Source of the DNA: Trichomonas vaginalis G3
Lineage: Eukaryota; Parabasalia; Trichomonadida; Trichomonadidae
Direction of reading: 5' to 3'
NCBI RefSeq assembly: GCF_026262505.1
Contig: NC_067203.1
Location: 7,316,001 to 7,380,000, forward strand
DNA length: 64,000 nucleotides
The number at the start of each line of letters is the position of its first letter. The first letter of the stretch is position 1. Positions 10,845-22,800 of the stretch are shown one piece after another. The notes under the pieces were generated by a model. It was given only the letters and a program-made list of their open reading frames with translations, did no database searches and had not been told where the DNA came from. A program made the translations under genes and the position numbers.

Positions 10845-12485
10845 ATGCTTATCATTTTAATTTTTCAACTAATGAAATTGATCCAAGCAAAAGACCATTA
10901 TAGCGCACTCATGAAAGAGTACAAGGGATATATTGATACATGGGATGCAATATATAAATTGGACTCAAATTAAACAAACTCAACAGAAGAACTATTCAAA
11001 GATGTCAAGAAGAACTTGATTGATACTGGATACTTTATACCAAAGCAGGTGACTAGTATGATTATAATGAATTGCTTCACAAAACTACATTATCGTCAAG
11101 GATATATTGATCTACTAGAGAAAATTTATAAAGAATATAATTTCTCTGATGGTATTGATAAGTCATTTTTTGAATTTATACCCCCAGATGAAGAAATAAT
11201 AATGAATGATGATGTAGAAGGACTATTAAATTACATGAATAATGGGACATATGATTTAACAACGCTACTTGAAAAATGTTGTTTGAGAGGAGCAATTAAT
11301 TGTTTCAAGTTATTAAAAGATGATTTTAATGTGGAAATCACCAAAAAATGTCTCGATAATTCATTTAAAGGAGGCAATCAATACATCATTAATGAATGCT
11401 TGGAAGAACAAAATCCTGATAAAGAAACAATGGAAGCTGTAATTGAATCTCATAATATTGATAATTTTAAGAAACTATATGACCTCAATACTGGATTTCA
11501 AATTAAATCGTTGGTTGTTGAAAAAAATCTTCATGCATTTATTTATTATTTAAATCGAACAAATGATTTGGACACTTGTTTTCTATTTTCTCCATATTTT
11601 AATATTCCATCTTTTTGTGAATATTTGTATGCTAATGGTGCGAATATGAGTTCTATGTCCACAGATGGTGATTCAACTCTAGATATAGCAGTTCTTACAA
11701 ATCATACAGAAACTGCATCATTTTTGATTTCAAAAGGAATTGAAATGGATGAAAAAGCATTTTATTATGCAGTTTCTTCAAACAGTACTGTTATGGTGGA
11801 GTTACTTGTTTCACATGGTGCAGATGTCAACTTCAGAGAAAAAAATACTGGTTTTTCAATGCTTCATATTGCTTGCTTGAATGATAATATTAAAGCAGTT
11901 GAAATTCTAATTTCACACGGAATAAATATAAACGATAATGAGAATGATAAGGGTTTAACCCCTCTTATGATTGTATCAATTTTGAATTATAAAGAAATTG
12001 CTGAATTTCTGTTATCACATGGAGCAAGCATCAATATGCAAGATAAGAATGGGGAAATTGCTCTTCATCATGCCATAATGCATGATTGTAAAGAATTTAC
12101 GGAATTTATTGCTAATAAAATTGAATTCTTAGCATATCATGATAGATATCAAGTTGTTTTGGGTGAATTTGGAAACTTCAGTGATTTGATTGAAATTCTA
12201 GTGTCGAACGGTGCATATGTCAATGCAAAAAATAAGGATTTGCATTCACCTCTTCATTTAGCAGCATTTACATTTGATTGCAAAATCGCTGAAATATTAA
12301 TTTCTCATGGTGCTATTGTAAATTCTTTAAATATATATGGTGTGACTCCTCTTGATTTCGTTATATTTCGTATAAAATCTAAAGATGGTAATGATCCTGA
12401 TGTTTTGGAAGAGTTAAATAAAGTAAGGCGCTGCTTAATATCTCATGGTGGGAAAACTTCGCTACAAATGAAGAAGAAAATGTAG
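10845..12485 (+). pseudogene. Ankyrin-repeat protein (DUF3447-type), copy B with a nonsense codon
   Basis: The start at 10845 matches the start of copy A. Codon 43, CAA (Gln) in copy A, is TAA here (10971-10973), so the ancestral frame is cut after 42 residues. A downstream ATG at 11016 keeps 489 residues open: the DUF3447-like helical region (to about residue 190 of that frame) and then ankyrin repeats with SHGADVN, LHIACLN and SHGASINMQDKNGE. The frameshift of copy A is absent here. Reinitiation at 11016 could still give a near-complete protein, so function is not excluded. Interaction scaffold of unknown partner. Confidence 0.7.
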
Positions 12486-12857
12486 ATGATTCACAGAATC
12501 TAACCAGCAGATTTTCTTCATTTGACAATATATGATAGTATACTACAGTGGTTAGTCTATTTCTTTCAAACTTGATAGATTTCGATTTCTTTATCGTTTT
12601 CAGCCGTTCATACTATGTTAAGAGCGATATATCAATGAGAAAATCTAAACTTGTGTTTTTCCTTTAAAAATTTCAAGGAATATGCAAATTTTTGAGATCA
12701 AATCTCAGAAATGAATGATTTTCCTATTTATTTTAGAATAATTCTTTCGGATTTTTTTATCTGAATGACTAGTTACTTAAAAAAAAACATGAAAATATGA
12801 ATTACAAATATATTTTACATAGTTGAATGATGATATACGCCGTTTAATTTTTTTTTC
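12486..12857. other. Spacer without a supported gene
   Basis: AT-rich; nothing recognised. Confidence 0.5.
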
Positions 12858-13411
12858 ATGTCTGATCAAGACGTTCACCCAATTAAATATAATGAACTGC
12901 GAAATGTTTACAAATACTACATTGATTCATACATTGCTTTGTATCAGCCGAAATCCTTCTTTCACATGGTGCAAATATCAATGAAATAGATAGAAATAAA
13001 AAACAGCTCTTCATGATGCAACATTTAATAGTAGTAAAGAAGCAGTGGAGCTTCTCATTTCACATGGTGCAAATATTAATTGCAAAGATACACTTGAAAG
13101 AACAGCTCTTCATATAGCACCACAATTTAATAGAAAAGAAATAGTCGAGCTTCTTATTTCACATGGCCAATCGTCAATGAAAAAGATAAATCTGGAAAGA
13201 CAGTTCTCCATTATGCAAGACAATTAAATAGAAATAGAAATGTACAGCCGAGTTTCTTATTTCACACGGTACAAATATCAACGAAAAAGATAACAATGGA
13301 TTCACCGCTCTTGATAATGCAATATTGAAAAGCAGTAAAGAAACAACCGAACTTCTTATTTCACATGATGCAAATATCAATGAAAAAATAGAAAATAACG
13401 ATTTCAAGTAG
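12858..13411 (+). pseudogene. Ankyrin gene relic with a DUF3447-type N-terminus
   Basis: From the ATG at 12858 the frame reads MSDQDVHPIKYNELRNVYKY, the N-terminus I know from many T. vaginalis ankyrin/DUF3447 proteins. After about 36 residues it runs directly into ankyrin repeats in other frames (ELLISHGANINCKD at 13045-13160; further repeats to a stop at 13409-13411). The central DUF3447 body is missing, so an internal deletion and about four frame disruptions are visible. It lies tandem to copy B on the same strand. Confidence 0.65.
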
Positions 13412-14812
13412 GGATGCAAATGGAATAAAAATTCGCAGATATGTCAACACGTTCTTTTTCATTTTCTTGTGAAATTAAATCCAATAAAACACAATGGCAT
13501 TATTACCCTTCAATTGTGAATTGATTAGCTTATTCTAACAGTTTATTCAAAATTATTTACATTTGATGTTAAGTTAGAATCCCAACAAGTGAAAATTTGA
13601 TCATTCTTGTGTTGAGATAATAAACTTCAATAATAAAATATTAAATGAAGATCAACGATGCGGAATTTGGTTCATTGTTGATCTTCATAATTTTAAGAAA
13701 ATATTCTAAAAAATTCTTCTCGTTTTGCTTACATCTCCAAATTTTTGGGCATAAGCGAGATATATGAAAAATTCTAATTAATCAAATATGTTTACTTGTG
13801 CTACACTCTGCTTGTTGTTGAAATATCACAATCACTCTTATTTTAAATGATTGATATAAACCTCACAATATTGGAAAAATTGGTATGGTGATCATTCAAG
13901 ATTTTGAAATTTCAAATTTTAGATTATCGAATTCAAACATAAGATTAAACCAGTGACATTAAGAGAACTCAATAATTTATGATGCTCATATGATAAGTAA
14001 ACCGTGACACATCTTAGTTTTCCGAAATCAGAAAATTTGTATGAAGTTCAATATTGAACATTTGCCTTGTAAATACGTAATATCATTATGCGAGTGAGTG
14101 GTTTAAGAATATATCAATATGGAGAAAACTAGTCTCTGGAGTATTTGTGGAGATATTGCACACCAGATGAGGAACAAAGACTTTAAAGACTGATGAGGGC
14201 AAGCTGCATAGTACTTGGTCAACAATACATAAGCATTTGAACAGTTTGTTCCTTTTCTGGGGTATTTGTTCATATATTGTACCATTAATGAGATACAATG
14301 ACTTTAGTGAGCACATTAATGTTTATTTCAACTAAGTTCCTAATCAATGGAATTTGTTTATGCAATTAACAGACAAAAGTTATACCATTCGATATACAAC
14401 AAATCAACAATAAATATAATACTAATTAATCAATATGAACTTAAATTGTAATATCGCCCCTCATTTATTTTTACGAAATAGCAGGAAATTTACTTAATTT
14501 GATCATCGTTAACCATCAGACTTACAGCTTGGAATTCCGAAAATTTCTTTAAATTAGGCTTAACTTTCATGTGGATAAATAATCTTGCCAGATACAATTT
14601 CACTGGATAAATGAGGTAAATCAGAAAGATACTATTCATTCCAAACTTAAGCCGCTTTCTTTTCGACTCTTAAACCCTTAAAAATAAAAAACGATGAGAT
14701 CGGAAAGGACAGATAACATCGTTCTTTTCGTAAATTGGTAAAAAAGAGTAATATTCGACAATAGAATAGTTTAGGTTCTCTATAAAACATTTGGAAATCA
14801 ATGAATTCCTAC
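13412..14812. other. Gene-poor spacer, 1.4 kb
   Basis: Short overlapping minus-strand frames near 14086-14316 have no initiator or family resemblance and I do not call them. No RNA gene or repeat was recognised. Confidence 0.5.
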
Positions 14813-15214
14813 TTAAAAGTTTTCATTTCTTGTGGCGTGGAGGACAACCTTTGGTCCGTTTTCGCCAAGTTGGATCTCGCGTGTGCATGGTGAGTTTGGA
14901 TCGAAATTGTCAAGTGGAATTTCGGCCTTTCCGATTTGTTGATCTTCAGCCCAGAAACTCTTTCTGTTGTAGAGAGCAATGACATTAGAAGAACGGTGGG
15001 CGTTGTTGTAAGAGAAGTTGTACTCCTTTGCCTCAGGCTTAGAACCAACCTTGAACTCTTGGGCGTTCTTATTGAAGTTCTTTGAAGATCCGACGCAAAG
15101 TTTTAAAGTTCCTTTGTTGGCGCAACCATTTGTGTTGACAGCAGAGACTGAAAGCTTGAACTCGTTGTTAGAGTTAGAGCCAAGTAACTGTTCGTATCCA
15201 TTGCTGCGGAGCAT
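14813..15214 (-). CDS. Small C2-domain-like protein
   Basis: 133 residues from ATG 15214, with an initiator (TCATTTG, 15221-15227) seven bases upstream, so the start is well supported. The whole protein has the size and beta-strand pattern of a single C2 domain: a first strand LKLSVSAVN, a mid-region KEYNFSYNN, and a C-terminal IGKAEIPLDNF followed by IQLGENGPKVVLHATRN, the typical edge of a C2 sandwich. C2 domains bind membranes or proteins, often with calcium; the Asp loops needed for calcium are not obvious, so a calcium-independent role is as likely. Codon use is strong and GC-richer than the surroundings, as in highly expressed Trichomonas genes. No signal peptide or membrane span. Confidence 0.65.
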   Translation of the reverse strand: MLRSNGYEQLLGSNSNNEFKLSVSAVNTNGCANKGTLKLCVGSSKNFNKNAQEFKVGSKPEAKEYNFSYNNAHRSSNVIALYNRKSFWAEDQQIGKAEIPLDNFDPNSPCTREIQLGENGPKVVLHATRNENF

Positions 15215-15220
15215 TTATTG

Positions 15221-15227
15221 CAAATGA
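15221..15227 (-). promoter_or_regulatory. Initiator for the C2-like gene
   Basis: Minus-strand TCATTTG with predicted start at the A gives a 5' UTR of about 11 bases. A textbook parabasalid Inr. Confidence 0.7.
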
Positions 15228-16206
15228 TATGTTTTGTGAGAAACCGCCTATTGGATAAAAACGTTGTGACTTATCTAAGTTTATTTTATGATATTAAATA
15301 TTATTTTCATGATTAAATCAATATTTAGTTTGAGAGCCGATTCAAACATCCAATCATAAACTTTTCAAATTTATTAGATGCAATCAAAAATAAGATTAAT
15401 GAATTTTAAAGAAATAGAATATACATAGTGTAACAAACACTTTTCTCATGGCGAGAATCTTCTATTCAAAAAGATCTTTTTCCAGTAGATTTAGAAAAGT
15501 ATCTACAACGGAATGCCAATCATTTCCTATATTAATTTTTTCAAAAGTGTAAAACAATGTTTGAATTTATTCAAAAATAATTGTTTGAACGATGGAATTT
15601 TAAAATCAAAAGTTTTGTGATTAATCTATCATACATTACTCCATTTCTATAATTTATATCGAACTTTTATTTTGATAAGAAATCATTAGTGTCTCAAAAA
15701 TCTCTTGTGCTAATGTCAGCAATAAACTTTATATATTAATATACTTCCTGATGATATCATCATTAGCCAAATTTGAGAAGACATACGTTTTCATTTCCTT
15801 TCTTTCAAAAATCATACTTGCCAATCAAATTATGCGCTAAAAAATTGGAGTCCATTCCAACTCCGGAAAGTCTGGACCAAATATAATTGAATTCTCTCAA
15901 CTTTTTTGATAACCCTAATTTTAAATCGATAAATGGACATTAACAATTTATATCTCTCTGAAAAATGTTGAATCAAATCCGCTACATGTTGATGACGTCA
16001 ATATTGTATTAATCATTTTCTTCGAAAGATTTTTTTGATGACTGACAATAATTTTTTTCTTCATCTACTCTTGTACATTTAAATAGACATTAAGAAGTTA
16101 TATTCAAATTCATTTTGATTTCAAAATAATCCATGATTGACGAATTCAAATCTGAGATTACCCATTATTTTCTCATGGTTCAGAAATAGATATTATAAAT
16201 TAAGAA
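15228..16206. other. AT-rich spacer, about 1 kb
   Basis: No frame with coding character, no RNA gene and no obvious repeat seen. Confidence 0.5.
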
Positions 16207-16461
16207 TTATTCGTATGAATAACCAATGAAATTATCAATTTGTCTGCAATTAATTTTTATTTCCCTTCCCTTTCGTCCGAAATCCCCTAAATTATATTGA
16301 TAATAACTAGCTAATTCCAAAAGTACTTCTCGACAAGGATTTCCTAAGAAAATTTTCTCCCTTGATTTCCCAACGATGTCATATTCGATTTTTTTATCCA
16401 AAAGATGCATGACTGGTCTATTTAATTGTATCACGCATCTCCAAATTCTGAAAACGATCAT
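16207..16461 (-). CDS. Possible small protein, 84 residues, doubtful
   Basis: An ATG-initiated frame with mixed composition (ends NCRQIDNFIGYSYE). No initiator, no family resemblance and no neighbour that explains it. It may be a chance frame or a gene relic. Listed because the composition looks more protein-like than other short frames in this spacer. Confidence 0.15.
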   Translation of the reverse strand: MIVFRIWRCVIQLNRPVMHLLDKKIEYDIVGKSREKIFLGNPCREVLLELASYYQYNLGDFGRKGREIKINCRQIDNFIGYSYE

Positions 16462-16832
16462 TAACCCGTTGGCAAATTTTTGATCGAACCAGTAATTTTA
16501 CTGTTTTGATTTTCCAGACTAATAAACAAACATAATCTGAAATGTATCTCATGGAAGTTACGCAGTTTGAGGAGAATGTTATCAAACAAGATTCAAATGG
16601 AATTGTTGTTTTTGAAAAGAAGTTTTTAAAGTAAAAATCGTGGCATTATTCATATGTATCATTAGGACATTTCATACAGACATTTTCAAATTGCATAATG
16701 TTAGATTTTGAAAATATTGACCTGAAATCACTGAAAAATCATTTTCAAATACATTAACAATTTTAAACACAAATAAACATAAGTATTTTATACAATATTA
16801 AAAAAATAAAACAAAATAAAAAATAAAAAAAA
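16462..16832. other. Spacer downstream of the dynein gene
   Basis: A 31-codon plus-strand frame near 16542 is too short and unsupported. Nothing else seen. Confidence 0.4.
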
Positions 16833-19800
16833 TTAAATGAATTGTTCTGGAACTTTTGTAACCATTGACGTACCAGCGAAAAGCCATTCTCTTGGCGGCC
16901 TGTCTGTTGGCAAGTTTGTGCACCAAATCAAATTCGTTGACTCAGCTTCGAAAGTAATTTCTCCGCTGAATTCCGAATTCAATTCAGGAATCAAAGCTTG
17001 TTTATAAATCGGACAATTATAGTTCTTTTCGTTTTCTGGAACTTTCCTTTCAACAGAAACGCACAAACCAGGAACCAAAAGGAATGTCTTATGAGTATCT
17101 TTATTCGAAACACTCAATGTATTTCCTTTAATTCCTCCGTTAATCATCCACAGTTTTCTGAGAACAATTTCGTTTTTGTTTGGCTGATATTTATCATCAA
17201 CAAGAGTGAAATTGAGTTGTGCCGAAGAAAGAGACATTCCTTTTGCATCGACACCTTCCATTAAGAAGCAATTCAACAAGGATTTCAAGTCGTTTATCTT
17301 TGATACATCGATTTCTTGTGGCAAACCTTCTTTGTACCATTTCAAAATGTATGCGTGCCTTTCAATCAAATCCGAAATGAATTTGTTCGTGTGAGCAAAT
17401 GTCGGAATATGAGCTTCATGTCGCCATTCTTCTGGTAACATTCCACGTGCGAAATCAAGAGCTGCCTTGCAGGCACCAACTCCGTGAGATTTCGCTAAAT
17501 CAAGAGCATCTTGGACCTTGAGTTTCATGAAAGAAATCATTTCATTTACCGATAAAATTTCGTTCAGCAACAAACGACCTTTTATCGATTCGTAATTGGA
17601 CATTTCTCCCAAAGGAATACTTTCAGGGATTAACATCTGGAAGGATTCAAGTTTCGTCAATCCACTGCTTGCAGCAATTGCGCTTTGTGAAGGAGCAATT
17701 TGAACAAACACGGACATAACCCATCTCGAATAGTTCCAGTTCATCAAAGGTGTTGAAGTATCTGCATCCATTTTGAGGACTTCTGGGTCAGGTCTAATTG
17801 GAAGTTTCTTGATGTGGTTTGGAAATTCTTGGAGAGGAACGTCGCTGATGATTTCCCAATTGTCACAGTCTTTTGCGTTTCTTGCAATTGTGAAACCATC
17901 ATTGAATGTTTCAGGAACAAAGATTTGGTTCGCGTGATCTCTTAATCTCATTAAATCGAATTCATCATAAACATTCGCGAAAATGAAATCAATCATTTGG
18001 TTTCTGATATTTCTAATTGGAATATCATTTGGATTCTTCTCAATAACAACCCTGAACCATTCAATGATGTCTTTAAACATGGTGTCATTGCATCTGTCCT
18101 TTGTATTCAATCCAATCGGGCTGATTGATGATCTAAAGTTCATCAAAGACATCAACAAAGCTGATGCATAAGAAAGTTTCTTGATTGCGGATTGAGAAGT
18201 TGTTGCACGGACATTTGCGCCATTGTGATGGAAGAACTGCAGCATTGTGTGTTTAACAGATGGATAAGATTCAACATTAACTCTCTTCGATCTTCTGAGC
18301 ATCGTAGGAGAAAGTTTATCCAATGTAGAACACAACAAAACCAATCTGAAGTTCGTATTAACTGATGTTGTTGACATTTGGTTGTAAATATCAACTAACA
18401 TGTTGGAAACAACTCTTGAAGGTTTCGAGTAATGTAACAAAACTAATGTACCTCTTGTTATTGACATCTGCAGTGATTTCCTTGTGTTCTTGATCAAATC
18501 AGGATCATCTGACAATGAATAACTGTCAAATGCTTCATTTCTCGATCTCAAGGAAATGAATTGATGCAACATTAATGTTGGATCAACACAAGCAGGTGCA
18601 TAGACAACAGAAGGAATCGTTGAAACTTGTGATATAATGGAATCAACTTGGAAATGAGTGATATAGGATAAATAATCAGGGAAAACTTCTTCAACGAAAG
18701 CATTGATGAAATAGAAAACATTTGTAACATTTGTGAATTTCATGTGTTCTATTAAATCAGTGTTTCCTGGATCTATATTAGAAGTATCAATTGTATTATC
18801 AACTTCTTCCTGGAAGTGTTTAAGAATGGCATCCAAATCTTTCTTCTTTGCTTTTCCTTCATTGATTCTCATCAAGAAACCTGAAATGAACAAGAACAAA
18901 GTACATTCTTTCAATGGCATTGATGAGAAAACAAATTGAACAGTCATTTGCACCAAAGAATTATAAAGAGATGTGTTTTGATCAGCTGTTAATGTTCCTG
19001 AATGCAAACTTTCGTTAACGAAAACTTGCCTAATATTCTTCATGTACCCATCAAATGAGAATTGGGCCATTGATGTAACTCTTGGTAAATAACGAGTCAT
19101 AACATTCCAAAATGTGCTGCACATGTCAATAAGTTGTTTAAATGGAGCTGCAGCGTTCGTAATCTCTTCTTCTGCTTTAGTATTCTCGACATCGACCTTG
19201 AGAAGCTCAATTAAAGTCTCTTTAGAAGCAACTAAGTCATCAAATGTCGATTCATCGGACAAAGGATCGTAACTTTCATCATCTTGAAGATTTCTGTAAA
19301 ATTCTGACAAAATCTCGATGATGTCGTTTTCATGGTCTTTGATTTTGATTTCGTGTTCGATGTAGTTCTTGTTCTTCTCATTCCAAATAGGGATAACATC
19401 AGGAGCGAAGAATTCCACGAAAACAGATGTCAAAGACTGATAAACCGAATCAACAGAAGAAGAAGTAACGTTGACTAAATTGACACGAGATAAAAGATCT
19501 TCTGGTAAATTAGAAACACTAGAAACAGTTGAAACTAATATCAATCTGAATCTAGGATCGAATGTTGCCATTTTAGAACCAACTTTGATATCTCTTGAAG
19601 CGGAAGTATCCAAGAAAACTTGGCCTAATTGAAGTAATGGTTCAACAATTGGATTCAAATAATCAGCGTCTAACAAAATGACTGTTTTTCCATCACAAAC
19701 AGCTTGTGCCAAAATGGATTCTAAACCAAGACAGTTCTGTGACATAACAACGAATCTCTTTGGCTTCAAAACAACAGTCAAAAGATGATAAACAATATGA

Positions 19801-22800
19801 TCAGGATCAATTAACAAAGGAGTTCTATCTGTTGATAATAAATGGACAACATCAACTAAAGCAGGAATCATGAATGTCGTGACTCTCTTGATTACGTCTT
19901 GTCCTCTTGATAAAGTAAATCTTCGAGAGATTAATCGCATTGGATCATTTTCTGACATCATGATTTTGTTCTTTTTGATTTCATCAGCAACTTTCTTCAT
20001 CAATGTTTGTCGAACAGTTACATCCATCGCTCCACAGAAAACAGTGTAAAATGATGCTAAAATGGAATCTCCAATTGTTTCACTAACAATGTTTTCTTCG
20101 TTCATTACGTGCTGCTTCCATCTTTCGATTAAAGTATTCGAGTTTTCCATGAACTTCGAAAGTTTTTCTTTTCGAATTTCGATCTTCTTGAAGGCTTCTT
20201 TCAGAACTTCTCTTTCTTCCTTGAGTTTGTTCAAGTTCTGGAGCTCTTCAACCAATTGTTCTTCTACTTGTTTGATGCTCTGTCCTTCGAGTTTCATCTC
20301 TTCTGTCATTGTTTTCAGTTCGTTTTCTTCCTGTTCGAGTTTTGCTGTGTCTTCTGCCAATTGTTTCGATAAATATGTTGATCTTCTGATGCAATCGATC
20401 CAATCACAGATGATTCTCAAAACAGGACTGACAGACTCCAGATCTCTTAAAGAAAACTCAGGGTTCTCGAAATATGCATCGATTTTAGCGAGTTTTTCTT
20501 CAGGAATTCCATCAGAAGGAGAAATATTTTCAAGTAATTTCGCAACGAATGTTCCGTGCATCAAAAGAGGCTTTCCATTTGTTTCGTAATCTAGCTCCAT
20601 ATCAGCAATGATGCAGACAATCTCTAACAAGAGTTTAAGAGGAGGAATGGGGTCAGCTGCTGAAATTCTGATTGTTTCTATATCATTTTCTGTCAAACTT
20701 TCAATGACTTTTCTGTTTGATTCAATTCTTGGATAAGTTAAGTCATATTCACTCTTCTTTCCTTGTACTCTTTCTTGGTTCTTTTTAACTGATTGAGTCT
20801 TTGTCTTGAATTCTTCTTCAAGTTTAGCTTTTCTTGCGTCAATTGCATCTTTTCTTGTTGTATAAGCTTGTTGGGCTGTATCTGCATTGTAATTCGTTGT
20901 TACAACACTTGGCTCCATTTCTGTTATCTTCTTTGATGTTTCTTCCAAGTCTTTTTCAAGTATTTTACATGCTTCGATACTTGCTTGCATTGCTTGGCTT
21001 TGCAACCTTGCGTTGTTGACATCTTCTGTGATTGTATTCGCTAACAAATGGATGAATTCATAGAAAGAATTCGGGTGGTAATAAGACATGTTTTGTTTGG
21101 CAATTGATTCAAATGAAGGAATGATTTCTGCCAAAGCATTAATGTTATTTCCAACGACTTCTTTGATTTGGTCTATATTCAACAAATCAGTTGCCAAACT
21201 CTTGAAGAAGTTGTCTCCTGGAGGGGAAATGTTCAAATGACTGAATCCATGGTTGGCGTAAGGAACATCTTCTTCACATGAAATAATCATGTGAACATTT
21301 GCGCGAACAATCTTTTTAATTCTCCAGTACAAAACACATTTTTCTCCTGGAGTTGCAGGCTTTGATCCATTGACTCTTGTATAGAGATTGTCGATGCCTT
21401 CTTCATTGAAGAAGTTATAGAAATCTCCTTGTGTTGCCAACATCATTGTTTGTCTGATTTGTTCTTCATTCGTTTGTTTGTATCTTGCGAAAACAACAGT
21501 AACTTTATGATATAAAACAGCATTTGTTATTATATCATGCATTAACTGTACATATGATTTCGTTTGCTCTTCAACATCAAGTTCTTCTTCCGCTGTTTGT
21601 GTTCCGAGCATCACGAAATCGCATTCCAAATTATTCGCTGCAATTCTTGATAACAAAAATCTTCCTGATGCGTGTTGTCCCTTCAAAATCAAGTTCGATC
21701 CAGGCAAAGCAAGAATGTTATGTATCAATTGATATGATCTAATAACATTCGCTGTGAATTGGATATAAATCTTTTGTGTTGAACTTGAATTGAAAACAGA
21801 TAAATGGAACATCAATTCTTTCATGTTTTCTTCAATTTTTGTTATGTTGAAACTAACAATTGGAGGCTTCTTTCCATCGAATCTTTTAGTTTCTATTGAA
21901 GATATATGTGTTCCATTGATTATTTCCTGGAGGTTGGGGAATTTCAAGTCTTTTGAGTTGATTTCTCCAAGTTCTGTTTGTAATTCTTCTGTTGAATAAT
22001 CATTGAAAACAGTATCAATGATTTGTGTAACTAAAAGATTTCCTAGTTGTTCAGGATCAGCTTTATCTTCTAGCATCCAAAATGGTGCTAATATCTGCAT
22101 CAAATCTCCTGCAACTGTTTTAACTCTGTTCGTGGAAATAGTGATTGTTGCAAGATGTACTAAACTTCTTGCCATAGAATCAGCATAACCAACGAAATTC
22201 AAAGCTTTTCTTGCAATTTCTTCAGCTGTTGCAGGAAGAATTGGAGTCATTTGGACTTGTGCGAACAAAGAAATGAATCTGATTGGTAATTTCCTTGGAT
22301 TCGTCACTGTACAGACAATTGTGAAATTCTTTACAGGAATGTTTTCATAAATCTTCAAATCACTTGGTGAGAAATTATCCAATTTCTGGTCTTGTATCAA
22401 AACACGAATTAACTCTAAAACATGTGGTTCGTAATCATCAACATCTTCGAACAACAAAATATATCTTTTCTGGTTATTTACAGTATGTGTTAAAGGAGCA
22501 ATTGCGTAAGTATGCGAAGAAATAAACTTAATAAATGATTCTTGATCCAATGTTGAATGAGGAACAGGAACAACAATGTTATTATCATCATCACGATATA
22601 ACATTTGAACAAAAGAACTTTTACCACTTGCAGGATCACCAATAATCATCATATGATCACCATTTGCAACCAAACAAGATGCTGTGTATAATTGTGGCAA
22701 TGATTGAGAGTTTGTAACAATAACAGCATCTGTTGATTGCAATGATGTTTTGTCGTATCTGTTGACAATCATTGGAGGGTTGTTGAGAATCTCTGTGTCC

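Larger units (their letters stand above)
10715..12485 (+). repeat. Right arm of a long inverted repeat (partner 3016-4769)
   Basis: The sequence from about 10715 (upstream flank with AATACACATTATGC on the complementary strand) through the ankyrin coding region is the inverted counterpart of 3016-4769. About 300 bases near 11565-11865 look identical to the partner, whereas the 5' and 3' coding parts differ at many sites. The arms enclose about 6 kb containing the solenoid gene. Confidence 0.7.

Noticed and set aside
14086-14316. Minus-strand short frames with Cys/Leu-rich translations
   Set aside because: Two overlapping frames with no initiator and no recognisable family; likely chance.
20062-20589. 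Ser/Phe-rich plus-strand frame of 175 codons
   Set aside because: Antisense of the dynein stalk coiled coil; the composition mirrors Lys/Glu codons.
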